Origin: Sphaerisporangium perillae
GTDB lineage: Bacteria > Actinomycetota > Actinomycetes > Streptosporangiales > Streptosporangiaceae
NCBI RefSeq assembly: GCF_023276435.1
Contig: NZ_JALLPO010000003.1
Location: 124,001 to 188,000, forward strand
DNA length: 64,000 bases
Direction of reading: 5' to 3'
Positions within the stretch are counted from its first letter, which is position 1. Each line of letters begins with the position of its first letter. Under the pieces are notes generated by a model, which saw only the letters and a program-made list of their open reading frames with translations, searched no databases and had not been told where the DNA came from. The translations under genes and the position numbers were made by a program. Shown here piece after piece: positions 9,130-17,342 of this stretch.

Positions 9130-9950
9130 TTCTGCTTCACCACTTCCTCGATGACCTTGCAGGACAGGTGTTGCGGGTAGGCGTCCGCCCGGACGGCGTC
9201 GTATCGCTCGATGATCTCGGTGATCGTGCTTCTGTCGGTTATCGTCCGTCCGCGGGGCTGGGACTCCACCCGCACCGTATACGCGTTCCCCCGCATTTCG
9301 GCAATGGCGTAGGCGCCGATCAGGCCCGAAAGGGCTTCCGCGTTATAGGGCACGATCTGAATGGTGACCTTGGGGTGCCGCGCCATCTCCAGGAGATACT
9401 CGAGCTGTTCGCGCATCACGCCGGGACCGCCGACCGGGCGGTGCAGGACACCCTCGTCGATCAGGCACATGATCGCCGGGGGCTCGGTCCGGGCGAGGAT
9501 CGACCTGCGCTGCATCCGGCCGGCGAGCCGCTCCTCTATCTGCTCGTCGGTGAGCCCCGGCTCGCGCTCGAAGATCCGCCTGGCGAAGGCCTCGGTCTGG
9601 AGGATGCCCGGGACCAGCAGCGGTGACCACAGGCGAAGCGCGGTCGCCCTCTGCTCTTCCACCGCCCAGTCGCGGAAGTGGGCGGGGACCGGGGGTGGCG
9701 GCGGCCAGACCTCGGCGTACAGGCGGGCGATCACGCCGTCCAGGGCGAAGACCTCGTCGCACAGCCCGGCGAAGCGCTCGGACGGCCGGAACTTGGACGT
9801 CTCGACCATGGCCACGGCGCTGGTCGAGAACCCGATGCGCCGGGCCAGCTGCTTCTGGGTGAACTTCGCCGCCAGCCGGTGCCGGCGCAGCTCGTACGCG
9901 AACCGGGCACGCGGCGACTCCTCGGGGTCGATGTCGATCATCTTGGTCAT
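9120..9950 (-). CDS. XRE-family regulator with DUF5753 (Scr1/WhiJ-like)
   Basis: 276 residues. The N-terminal helix-turn-helix reads LRRHRLAAKFTQKQLARRIGF then STSAVAMVETSKFRPS; the rest matches the DUF5753 C-terminal domain (PGILQTEAFARRIFE, RRSILARTEPPAIMCLIDEGVL, QLEYLLEMARHPKVTIQIVPY). ATG 9950 is chosen because GAGGGGA lies five bases upstream; ATG 9968 is possible but lacks a ribosome-binding site. Forms a 10-base-overlapping pair with the DUF397 gene. Such pairs often act in development or antibiotic control, but the target here is unknown. Confidence 0.92.
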   Translation of the reverse strand: MTKMIDIDPEESPRARFAYELRRHRLAAKFTQKQLARRIGFSTSAVAMVETSKFRPSERFAGLCDEVFALDGVIARLYAEVWPPPPPVPAHFRDWAVEEQRATALRLWSPLLVPGILQTEAFARRIFEREPGLTDEQIEERLAGRMQRRSILARTEPPAIMCLIDEGVLHRPVGGPGVMREQLEYLLEMARHPKVTIQIVPYNAEALSGLIGAYAIAEMRGNAYTVRVESQPRGRTITDRSTITEIIERYDAVRADAYPQHLSCKVIEEVVKQKWT

Positions 9951-10250
9951 GAGGTCCCCTCGCGACACCTGGCCAGACCTGACTCATTGACGTCAGGACA
10001 ACGATGAAGTCATTCCGTAGTCAATCAGCCACCAACAGTAATGGGCCGACTCCATGCTTGGGGCAAGAAATCACGACTCCGTGGGCACTTTCGGAAGGCG
10101 GCGGCCACGGCAAGGCCTCACCCCGCCCATGGTGATCACCTGACCGGCATCGGACCTGAACGACGAGGAGCACGGTTTCAGGGCAGGAGGATGGGGGTGG
10201 CGCACGCGGCGGGTGAACGCCTGGTCCTCGGCCACCTCCCACTCGACCTT

Positions 10251-10354
10251 CAGCCTCCGCAGCGGGTGGCCGGCGGGGAGCGGCTCGGGGTCATGGACGT
10301 CCAAGGCCCGCGCCGCCGAGACGGCCGGACGCGAGCGACGCGGTCAGCGCGGTG
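10251..10354 (-). pseudogene. fragment of a D-2-hydroxyacid dehydrogenase
   Basis: On the minus strand TALTASLASGRLGGA is followed, after a one-base slip, by ALDVHDPEPLPAGHPLRRL. Together these match the conserved segment near the catalytic His of phosphoglycerate/2-hydroxyacid dehydrogenases (EALASGRLGGAALDV.DPEPLPADHPLW). Only about 35 codons survive, and both sides fade into non-coding sequence. It lies 26 bases downstream of the DeoR gene on the same strand, so it may be what remains of the last gene of that sugar-acid operon. The rest of 9951-10379 holds nothing I can support. Confidence 0.6.
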
Positions 10355-10379
10355 CCTGTGAAAAATAACAGACAGGGTG

Positions 10380-11198
10380 TTACATTTCCGCCACCTGGAC
10401 GTTCGGATGCCGCTCGCGCAGCCTGTCGACCGCCTCGGCGGGCGCCAGGGAGTCGACGACGATCGTGTCGAAGACGTCCAGCGGGGCCACCCGGTGCAGC
10501 GCGACCCTGCCGAGCTTGCTGTGGTCGATCGCCAGGATCCGCCGCGTGGCCGACTCGAGCATCGCCCGCTTCACGAGCACGATCTCCTGCTCCTGGTGGA
10601 AGGCGTACCGATCGGAGACCGCCGAGGTCGAGACGATCACCAGATCGGTGTTCATGGCCTCCACCGCGTCCACGCACGCCACTCCGAGGAAGGAGTCGTG
10701 CGTCGGGTGGTACTCCCCGCCGAGGGCCATCAGCCGGACGCCGGGAACGCCGGTGAGCAGCTTGATGGCCTCCAGGAAGTTCGTGACGACCGTCAGCGGG
10801 GTGACGTCGCCGAGATGGCGCGCGACCGCGAGGGCGGTGGTGGAGTCGTCGAGCATGACGGAGTTGCCCGGCTCGATCAGCCCGGCCACATGCCTGGCGA
10901 TCGCCTCCTTCTCCGCCTGGTGGGCGGTCAGCCGGTAGACGATGTTGCTCTCGAACACCGTCGAGGCCTGCGCCGTGGCGCCGCCGCGGAACTTGCGGAC
11001 CATGCCCTGGCGTTCGAGCTCGTCGAGGTCGCGGTGCACCGTCATCACGCTGACGCCGAAGGTCTCGGCCAGCTCGGCGACCGAGGCCGAGCCCTGCTTC
11101 ATGACGTGCTCGGCCATCGCCTGCCGCCGGGTGGCGCCCGCGGCCGCGTGCTGTCGCGGGTTCACCGGACGCGCTCCAAGACGTTGTGGATCACGCAT
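10380..11198 (-). CDS. DeoR-family transcriptional regulator
   Basis: 272 residues. N-terminal DeoR helix-turn-helix: RRQAMAEHVMKQGSASVAEL then AETFGVSVMTVHRDLDELER. The C-terminal sugar-phosphate sensor has the typical VMLDDSTTALAVARHL, VVTNFLEAI and MALGGEYHP motifs. ATG 11198 overlaps the phosphatase stop by 8 bases (ATGCGTGA), showing coupling; an upstream in-frame start at 11240 would lie inside the phosphatase. It probably represses its own operon (FGGY kinase, phosphatase) and is released by a phosphorylated sugar. Confidence 0.92.
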   Translation of the reverse strand: MRDPQRLGARPVNPRQHAAAGATRRQAMAEHVMKQGSASVAELAETFGVSVMTVHRDLDELERQGMVRKFRGGATAQASTVFESNIVYRLTAHQAEKEAIARHVAGLIEPGNSVMLDDSTTALAVARHLGDVTPLTVVTNFLEAIKLLTGVPGVRLMALGGEYHPTHDSFLGVACVDAVEAMNTDLVIVSTSAVSDRYAFHQEQEIVLVKRAMLESATRRILAIDHSKLGRVALHRVAPLDVFDTIVVDSLAPAEAVDRLRERHPNVQVAEM

Positions 11199-11796
11199 CC
11201 TGACCACGCAAAGGTACGTTGAGGCTACGAAGCGCCGCACCGCCCGGCCCGATGTCCAGCTCGGTGACCGACCCGTGCTCCAAGCGCGGCAGCCGCCTGC
11301 GGTAGTCCCCGAGCGGGATGCCCAGCAACCCGCACAGCGCCAGCCGCAGCAGGGTGTTGTGCGCGACCACGAGGATCGGTCCCCGCTCCGCCCCGGCGAG
11401 CTCCGCGAGGCACTCGGTCACCCGTCGCGCCGCCTCGGCGGGGTTCTCGCCGCCGGGGAACGGATTGGCCACCGGGTCGGCCTCGAAGAGCCGGACCGCC
11501 TCGGGGTCCAGCTCCGAGCGGTGACGTCCCTCGGCGACGCCGAAGTCGATCTCCCGCAGCCGAGGGTCGGTCCTCAGCCGCACGCCCGCCGCCTCGGCGG
11601 CCCCCGCGGCGGTGCGCACCGCCCGCGCCATCGGCGAGGACACCACCTGCGCGAGGCCGCCCCCCGCCGCCCAGGAGGCGAGCAGCCGGGCCTGGAGCAG
11701 CCCCTCGTCGTCGAGGCCGACGTCGCTCACACCGGTGTACCGCCCCTCCGCGCTCCACGCCGTGCGGCCGTGCCTGGACAGGAAGATCGTCGTCAT
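11191..11796 (-). CDS. histidine phosphatase family protein (phosphoglycerate-mutase-like)
   Basis: 201 residues with the catalytic RHG motif at the N-terminus (IFLSRHGRTAW), SSPMARAVRTA, the acid residue in REIDFGVAEG and the second His in ILVVAHNTLLRLAL. Complete and of normal length. It overlaps the frame-corrected end of the FGGY kinase gene (ATGA) and the DeoR start, so it is the middle gene of an operon. A sugar- or sugar-acid-phosphate phosphatase is more likely than a glycolytic mutase, judged from the neighbours. Confidence 0.88.
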   Translation of the reverse strand: MTTIFLSRHGRTAWSAEGRYTGVSDVGLDDEGLLQARLLASWAAGGGLAQVVSSPMARAVRTAAGAAEAAGVRLRTDPRLREIDFGVAEGRHRSELDPEAVRLFEADPVANPFPGGENPAEAARRVTECLAELAGAERGPILVVAHNTLLRLALCGLLGIPLGDYRRRLPRLEHGSVTELDIGPGGAALRSLNVPLRGQDA

Positions 11797-12789
11797 GAGA
11801 CCGCCTTCTCCGCGAGGTCCGCGGTGAGGTATTCACGTTCCGCCAGTGCCTCGACCAGGCGGCGGAAGCTCTTGTCGTACCGCTCGGCGCGGTCCGTCCG
11901 CGGGGTCATCCTCTGCCCCGGCGGGACCCATGCGGGAGGCCGTGTCACTCAGCGAGCCGCCCGCCGAGGCCGCGAGCACCGCCATGCCGACCGACGCCTG
12001 CGGGTGCCGAGGTATCTCCACGGCCATCCCGAGGACGTCGGCGCGCAGCTGGCACCAGTAGCGGCTGCGCGTGGCACCGCCGATGAGGGCCAGCGTGCCG
12101 GTGACGGGCGCGCCGAGCAGCCCGAGCGCGGCCAGCCCGAGCCGCTCGCCGTAGGCGACGCCCTGGAGGAGGGCGGCGTAGTGCTCCTCCTCGTCCCGCG
12201 CCTCCCCCACGGTGAGCGGTTCGGCGTCCGGCCGGTAGAACGGGAACCGCTCGCCCCTGGCGGTGAGCGGGTAGACGATCTCGGCCGCCGGCTCGTAGCG
12301 GGCCGCGCGGGCGTCGAGATCCGCGAGGTCACGCCCGGGGAAGGCGGCGGCGAGCGCCCCCGCGCCGACGTTGGAGGCCCCGCCCGCCTGGGTGCGCACG
12401 CTCAGCGCCTCCCAGAGCGCCCGGCCCGCCTCGGTCACCCGCTCGGTGTAGGGGCCGCCCCTGTCGTCGTCGTACATCAGAGCGGGGGTGACCGGCCGCA
12501 GATCGGCGCCGGCCAGCGTGAACGTGCCGGAGGTGCTGCAGACCGCGAGCGCGCGGACGCGGTGCGCGTCGACCGTGGCCGTCGCCTCGGCGCACGCGGC
12601 CACGGTGGCCCGCCACCAGCTCTCCGGATCCTGCTCGTGGCGGCGGCCGGGTCCGCGGCGGCTTTCCAGCGGGGCCGAGCCGGTGGCGAGCGGCACGCCC
12701 GCGCCGTCCACGACGGTCACCCGCACGCCCTGCGTGCCGATGTCGATCCCCGCCCACGCCGGATCGCCTGCGAAGTTCTCAGAACCCAT
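11793..12789 (-). pseudogene. FGGY-family carbohydrate kinase, internally deleted and frameshifted
   Basis: From ATG 12789 the first FGGY domain is clear: WAGIDIGTQGVRVTVVDG, CSTSGTFTLAG, TPALMYDDDRG. After ERVTEAGRALWEAL the sequence jumps to GGASNVGAGALAAAFPGRDL, skipping roughly 170 residues of a normal ~480-residue kinase. The second half then has the nucleotide-site motif ALIGGATRSRYWCQLRADVLG. Near 11928 one extra G shifts the frame: as read it ends at 11833, but the shifted frame continues RTDRAERYDKSFRRLVEAL and stops at 11793-11795, overlapping the phosphatase ATG by 4 bases as expected for an operon. Two independent lesions argue for decay or poor assembly. Confidence 0.8.
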
Positions 12790-12814
12790 GGGTGATGGCG
12801 GTCCTCTCCGACTC

Positions 12815-12843
12815 TTGACACTCGCTGGGGCGACTCATAGTCT
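12815..12843 (+). promoter_or_regulatory. near-consensus promoter pointing at the rhamnosidase stub
   Basis: TTGACA (12815-12820), 17-base spacer, TAGTCT (12838-12843) on the plus strand. Opposite it, the minus strand carries a direct repeat TGTGATTTTGTGAT (about 12855-12869) suited to a DeoR-type operator for the kinase operon. This intergenic region appears intact although the genes on both sides are damaged. Confidence 0.5.
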
Positions 12844-12922
12844 CCACCCACCGATCACAAAATCACACCATAAGTCGTTAGATTTAACAAAGTCGAGCCG
12901 AGGTGCCCTCCATGCACGGTGA

Positions 12923-13101
12923 CGCGCTCAGGGCCCCGAGCCCCGTGCCCCCCTCCCCCTGCCGGTCACCCCCGATCGGCCGGACCGGCTCGCACCGTAC
13001 GGGTTGCGCTGCGAGCACCGCGCCGAGCCGATGGGCGTCGACGCCCCGGGCCCGCGGCTGTCCTGGCGGCCGGCCTCCCGCCGGGGCCACGGGCCCAGGT
13101 C
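12923..13101 (+). pseudogene. N-terminal stub of an alpha-L-rhamnosidase (GH78-type)
   Basis: The plus strand reads VTPDRPDRLAPYGLRCEHRA then EPMGVDAPGPRLSWRPASRRG (from 12965). That is the start of the N-terminal domain of bacterial alpha-L-rhamnosidases, which have Y.LR.E.R..P.GID...PRLSW. The match ends at about 13095, exactly where the convergent gene's stop begins, so over 90% of the enzyme is missing. No ATG/GTG is in frame before the conserved part, and a stop lies at 12920, so even the stub is not cleanly startable. A good promoter lies upstream. Confidence 0.6.
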
Positions 13102-14085
13102 TCAGAGCAGGGCGCTCTTGTAGATGATGTTCGCCTTGCGCACGCCGGCCGCGCCCGAGGCGAACCCGAAGCACAGACGTGGCTGTCCTGCGGCGAACTG
13201 GAGCGCCATGCCTTCGGGCTCGCGGTAGTCGAGCGACTTCCACGCCGCGGTGAACGACCGCTGGACGACCTCTCCGGTGCCGAGATCGACGCTGGTGAGG
13301 TAGGTGTTGCCGGGGTTGGGGTTGGACGCGCTGTAGGCCGTGCCGTCCAGCATGTAGAGGTACTGCCCGTAGGCCGTGTACCCCTGGAAGGTGCCGAGGC
13401 CGCTGGGCTGGACCACCTCGAACAGCGCGGTGGCGTTGCCCGCCTTGACCGCGGACAGCGCGTACACGTTGTAGCGCACCGCCCCGCCGAGCCGGTAACG
13501 CATGACGAGCCGGTTGGTGGAGGGGTCGATCGCGCACGTAGTGCTGGTCGCGCCCGCAACCGGGGCGTACTTGGTGAGGGCCGAGGAGGACGTGGTCAGG
13601 GTCTGGCCGTTGACGAACTTGAACCGCGCGAGCTTGCGGCCCCACGCGTTCGTGCCGTCGCTCGCGCCGTCGGTCTCGGTCCAGAGGTAGGCCGACGAAC
13701 CCGACGGCTCCACCCCGATCTGGACGCCGTGCCCGAAGCCCATGAGGTACATGTGCCCGAGGATCGTCCCGGTGAGGCTGAGCTTGGTGACGCACAGGTC
13801 ACCGGCCACCGGCGACCCGGCGCCGTTCTTGACCTGGATGGTGTAAAGGTGCCCGTTGGTGTTGTCGAAGGCGAAGGACTGCAGGACGGTCTCGTCGTAC
13901 AGCGCCGTCCTCAGTATCAGGGCCTCGGGAGTGGCCGCCAGGTTGAACCGGCCGGGCGCCGCCGCGGCCCGGGCCTCCCGGATGCCGGTGAGGCCGAGCG
14001 CCGCCATGGCGCCGGCGCCGGCCCCGGCTGCGAGCAATCCTCTCCGTGTGACGCCCCGAATCCCATTAATTGATGAATACGACAT
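13102..14085 (-). CDS. Tat-exported propeller-like protein (teichoic acid biosynthesis protein C-like)
   Basis: 327 residues. Signal: VTRRGLLAAGAGAGAMAALGL with ARAAAA cleavage region, a Tat peptide. The mature protein is built of repeated strand motifs (QSFAFDNTNGHLYTIQV, MGFGHGVQIGVEPSGSSAYLWTE, LARFKFVNGQTL, YTAYGQYLYMLDGTAYS). This matches actinobacterial proteins annotated as teichoic acid biosynthesis protein C or phage baseplate-like propellers; the enzymatic role is unproven. ATG 14085 follows AAAGGGAT. A 21-bp perfect inverted repeat ends 13 bases before the start. It follows the GH3 gene on the same strand, so cell-wall or glycan binding is possible. Confidence 0.65.
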   Translation of the reverse strand: MSYSSINGIRGVTRRGLLAAGAGAGAMAALGLTGIREARAAAAPGRFNLAATPEALILRTALYDETVLQSFAFDNTNGHLYTIQVKNGAGSPVAGDLCVTKLSLTGTILGHMYLMGFGHGVQIGVEPSGSSAYLWTETDGASDGTNAWGRKLARFKFVNGQTLTTSSSALTKYAPVAGATSTTCAIDPSTNRLVMRYRLGGAVRYNVYALSAVKAGNATALFEVVQPSGLGTFQGYTAYGQYLYMLDGTAYSASNPNPGNTYLTSVDLGTGEVVQRSFTAAWKSLDYREPEGMALQFAAGQPRLCFGFASGAAGVRKANIIYKSALL

Positions 14086-14098
14086 TTAATCCCTTTTA

Positions 14099-14152
14099 TA
14101 CGTTTCATCGGATATGCAGGGGAAAGTTGTGCTGCATATCCGATGAAACGTA
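14099..14152 (-). repeat. 21-bp perfect inverted repeat in the leader of the propeller gene
   Basis: Left arm 14099-14119 and right arm 14132-14152 are exact reverse complements around the 12-base loop GGGAAAGTTGTG. It sits between the GH3 stop (14328) and the ATG at 14085, right next to the ribosome-binding site. No T-run follows on either strand, so it is not a classical terminator. The AT-rich arms stand out from the surrounding GC-rich DNA. It could be a regulatory hairpin, a dimeric operator or a mobile-element relic. The rest of 14153-14327 holds nothing I recognise. Confidence 0.85.
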
Positions 14153-14327
14153 GTGATCAGGGATACAAAAAAGATGAAATATCGCGATTAGCGGAGTCCG
14201 CCGCGGTGAGTGCCCGCGGACGGCCGTTCAAGAGCCGGTCCTCCGGTTCGGTGGCATCGGGCAGCGGGAACGGCGCCCCGGCCCATGGTGGGCGAGGCGC
14301 CGTCCTCTCTGGCGGATCGAGCGAGGA

Positions 14328-17288
14328 CTACCTGGTCAGGGAGAAGTCCTTGATCCGGAGGTCGCCGGTGAAGACGAGGTAGACGTCGTGGACGCCCTTC
14401 GACGTCGTCAACGGGGCGGTGACCGAGGTGTAGGAGTAGACCCCGCCCGTGGCCGGCACCTGGAGGGTGCCGAGCAGCTTGCCGGTCGGCGAGTCGAGGC
14501 GGACCTCGATCTTGCCGGCGGCGGTGGCGGCCACCCCCGCGGTGACGCCGGTCGCGCCCGTCCGCAGGTCGGCGTCCTTGAACGAGATCCAGTCGCCGGT
14601 GGCGGTCCCGCCGACCGCGTCGCCCGCGGCCTTGGCCTCGTCCACGAGCTCCACGCCCGCGTAGTCGTCGAAGTCGGCGGCGCGGGTGGCCTTGTACAGG
14701 TCCCGGTTCGGGATCTTCTCCCCCAGGACGTCCAGCGTCGTGCGCTGCCGGACGGCGCTGGAGGAGCCGCCCACCATGACGTCGTGCTCGGCCTTCTCCA
14801 CCGCCCACCGGTCACGGGTGACGTCCCACAGGGCCAGGTCGGCGGCCTTGAACGACAGGCTCACCGTCCTGCTCTGGCCGGGGGCGAGGTGGACCCGCTG
14901 GAACGCGCGGAGCTGCTTGACCGGCTGCTTCACCCGCGAGGACCGCTGGTGGGTGTAGAGCTGGACCACCTCGTCGCCCGCCATCGCGCCGGTGTTGGTG
15001 ACCTTGACCGAAGCGGTGACGGTGCCGTCCGGCTTCACCGAGCCGGAGTTCAGCTTGAGCCCCTGGTAGCCGAAGGTGGTGTAGCTGAGCCCGTGCCCGA
15101 AGGAGTACAGCGGCGCGCCCTTGTAGTACAGGTAGGTGTGGCCGGTCTTGGTGATGTCGTAGTCCAGGATGTCCGGCAGGCCCTGCTCGGACTTGTACCA
15201 GGTCTGGGTGAGCCGGCCGGCGGGGTTGACGTCGCCGAAGAGCACGTCGGCGAGGGCGTGCCCGGTCTCGGCGCCCGCGTGGGTGGTCCACAGCAGCGAG
15301 CCGACCTGGTCCTGGACCTTCTCCATCGTCGTCGGGTAGCTGTCCTCGAGGACCACCACGGTGTTGGGGTTGGCCTTGGTGACCGCCGCGATGAGGTCCT
15401 GCTGGCTCTGGCCGAGCGCCAGGCCGTTCCGGTCGTGGTTCTCCCGGCCGGCGACGAACGGGTCGCTGCCGACCACGACGACCGCCGCGTCGGCGTTCTT
15501 GGCCTGGGCGGCGGCGGCGTCGGCTCCGCTGGAGAGGACCTCCTTGGAGAAGTGCGCGGCCTGGGCCTTGGGTCCCATCCCGAGCTTGCCGTCGGCGCCG
15601 ATGGTCACGTAGGGGTTGGCGGGTGACCACCAGCCCTCGTTGATCTCGTACCCGACGTATGCGATCAGGTACGTCCCGTCGGCCTGCTTCTCCAGCTTGA
15701 ACTGCTGCTGCACGAACCAGCCGCCGGGCAGATCGGAGTTGGCGAGGAAGGTGCCCCAGTTGCCGGTCAGCAGCTTGCCGGTGGCGACGTTGCGCATCGT
15801 GGAGACGCCGTCGGTCCAGTCGGTGACGTCGAACTCCGACGCCGCGGTCGGGGCCGTGTCGGACGCCACGACGGGGGTTGCGGTGTCGTTCACGGTGATG
15901 TACTTGCCGGTGGCCACGTCCTTGAAGGCGACCCGGTCGAGGGCGTCGGTGCCGGTCACGGTCGCGCCCGAGCCGAGCCGCTCCTTGATCCCGTCGAGCG
16001 GGGTGACCTTGTAGGGCATCTTGCCGCCGTACCAGTCGCTGAGCAGCGTGTTCTGCAGCGGGCCGACGACGGCGACCTTCTTGCTCTTGGCGGGGTCGAG
16101 CGGGAGCGTCTTGGCGGAGTTCTTCAGCAGCACCATGGCCTTGCCGGCGGTCTCCCGGTTCAGCTTCTGGTTGGCCGTGCTGTTGATGACCTCCTTGCCG
16201 ATCTTGGCGTACGGGCCGCCGTCCGGGTCGAACTGGCCGAGCCGGAAGCGGATCGACAGGGCGTTCCGCACGGACTTGTCGATGTCGGACTCCGCCAGCA
16301 GGCCCTTGGCGAGCGCGTCCTTGATGAGCGTCGTCATCGTGGCCGGCTTGTTGTCGTCGACGGTGAAGCTGTCGATGCCCGCCTTGAGGGTGGCCGCGAA
16401 GGCCTCGGTCTCGTTGGCGAAGTAGTGCTCGGGGTCGGTGAGCGCGTGCGGGGCCCAGGCGTCGCTCACGTTGTAGAGGTCCTTGGACGTCCAGCTCCGT
16501 ACCAGGCCGCCGAGGTCGGGGTTGACCGTGTTGGGCCGCCCGTTGACCAGGTTGTAGGACCCCATCACGCCGGTGGCGGCGTCGGCGGAGATGGCGGGCT
16601 TGAACGCGGCCTCGTCGTACTCGTGCTTCACCCTCGGCGGGAGGTTGGAGGAGGTGAGGCTGCGCTGGTACTCGTTGTTGTTGGCGAGGTAGTGCTTGAG
16701 CACGGGCGCCGTCTTCAGGTACAGGGGGTCGTCGCCCGAAAGGCCCTTGCCGTAGGCGGTGGAGACCGCGCCGGTCAGCAGCGGGTCCTCCGAGTAGCCT
16801 TCCTCGTTGCGGCCCCATCGCGGGTCGCGCAGCAGGTTGACCACCGGCGCCCAGACCTGGGTGCCCCAGACGACCGGGTCGGCGGAGTTGTAGCCGCGCA
16901 CCTCGTCGCCGACGGCCGAGCCGACCTTCTTGACGAGGCCGGGGTCCCAGGTGCTGGCGAGGCCGACGGCCTGCGGGAAGACCGTCCCACTGGCGAAGGT
17001 CTGGCTCCAGTTGTTGTTGTCGTCGTTGGACCAAGCCACGCCGTGCAGGGCCTCGGTCCCGTTCTTGTGGTACGGCATGCCGAGGCGCGGGATCGCGGCC
17101 TGCGACTGGTGCAGCAGGGAGATCTTCTCGTCGAGCGTGAGCCGTTCGAGCAGGTCGTCGATCCGCCGGCTCAGCGGGAGGGAGGGGTCACGGAAGGGGA
17201 AGTCTTCGGCCGCTCTGGCGGGGGCCACCAGCAGCGTCATCAACAGGCCGAAGACGGCCGCCAGCGATAACGGTCGTCGGGGGGACAT
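14328..17288 (-). CDS. secreted GH3 beta-glycosidase with beta-trefoil-like insert and C-terminal CBM6-like domain
   Basis: 986 residues with a Sec signal (LSLAAVFGLLMTLLVAPARA). The GH3 N-terminal barrel has RLGMPYHKNGTEALHGVAW, APVVNLLRDPRWGRNEEGYSE and the nucleophile Asp in YNVSDAWAP (near residue 275). The second domain includes KAMVLLKNS and VVVVGSDPFVAGRE. Between them, about residues 450-560, ATGKYITVND and NVATGKLLTGNWGTF look like a fascin/RICIN-type beta-trefoil insert. Then come an FN3-like domain (KVTNTGAMAGDEVVQLY) and a carbohydrate-binding module (ADFDDYAGVELVDEA...RIKDFSLTR). Likely a beta-xylosidase or beta-glucosidase acting on plant oligosaccharides. It ends the operon with the importer upstream (54-base gap). 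Confidence 0.88.
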   Translation of the reverse strand: MSPRRPLSLAAVFGLLMTLLVAPARAAEDFPFRDPSLPLSRRIDDLLERLTLDEKISLLHQSQAAIPRLGMPYHKNGTEALHGVAWSNDDNNNWSQTFASGTVFPQAVGLASTWDPGLVKKVGSAVGDEVRGYNSADPVVWGTQVWAPVVNLLRDPRWGRNEEGYSEDPLLTGAVSTAYGKGLSGDDPLYLKTAPVLKHYLANNNEYQRSLTSSNLPPRVKHEYDEAAFKPAISADAATGVMGSYNLVNGRPNTVNPDLGGLVRSWTSKDLYNVSDAWAPHALTDPEHYFANETEAFAATLKAGIDSFTVDDNKPATMTTLIKDALAKGLLAESDIDKSVRNALSIRFRLGQFDPDGGPYAKIGKEVINSTANQKLNRETAGKAMVLLKNSAKTLPLDPAKSKKVAVVGPLQNTLLSDWYGGKMPYKVTPLDGIKERLGSGATVTGTDALDRVAFKDVATGKYITVNDTATPVVASDTAPTAASEFDVTDWTDGVSTMRNVATGKLLTGNWGTFLANSDLPGGWFVQQQFKLEKQADGTYLIAYVGYEINEGWWSPANPYVTIGADGKLGMGPKAQAAHFSKEVLSSGADAAAAQAKNADAAVVVVGSDPFVAGRENHDRNGLALGQSQQDLIAAVTKANPNTVVVLEDSYPTTMEKVQDQVGSLLWTTHAGAETGHALADVLFGDVNPAGRLTQTWYKSEQGLPDILDYDITKTGHTYLYYKGAPLYSFGHGLSYTTFGYQGLKLNSGSVKPDGTVTASVKVTNTGAMAGDEVVQLYTHQRSSRVKQPVKQLRAFQRVHLAPGQSRTVSLSFKAADLALWDVTRDRWAVEKAEHDVMVGGSSSAVRQRTTLDVLGEKIPNRDLYKATRAADFDDYAGVELVDEAKAAGDAVGGTATGDWISFKDADLRTGATGVTAGVAATAAGKIEVRLDSPTGKLLGTLQVPATGGVYSYTSVTAPLTTSKGVHDVYLVFTGDLRIKDFSLTR

Positions 17289-17342
17289 GGCGCCTCCAGG
17301 TCAGGTGGTTGACGCGGTCGTGCTACGAGATGGAAGGTGCGG

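Noticed and set aside
10021-10242. 73-codon minus-strand ORF in the gap before DeoR
   Set aside because: Proline/arginine-rich, no ribosome-binding site, and overlapping the dehydrogenase fragment in another frame.
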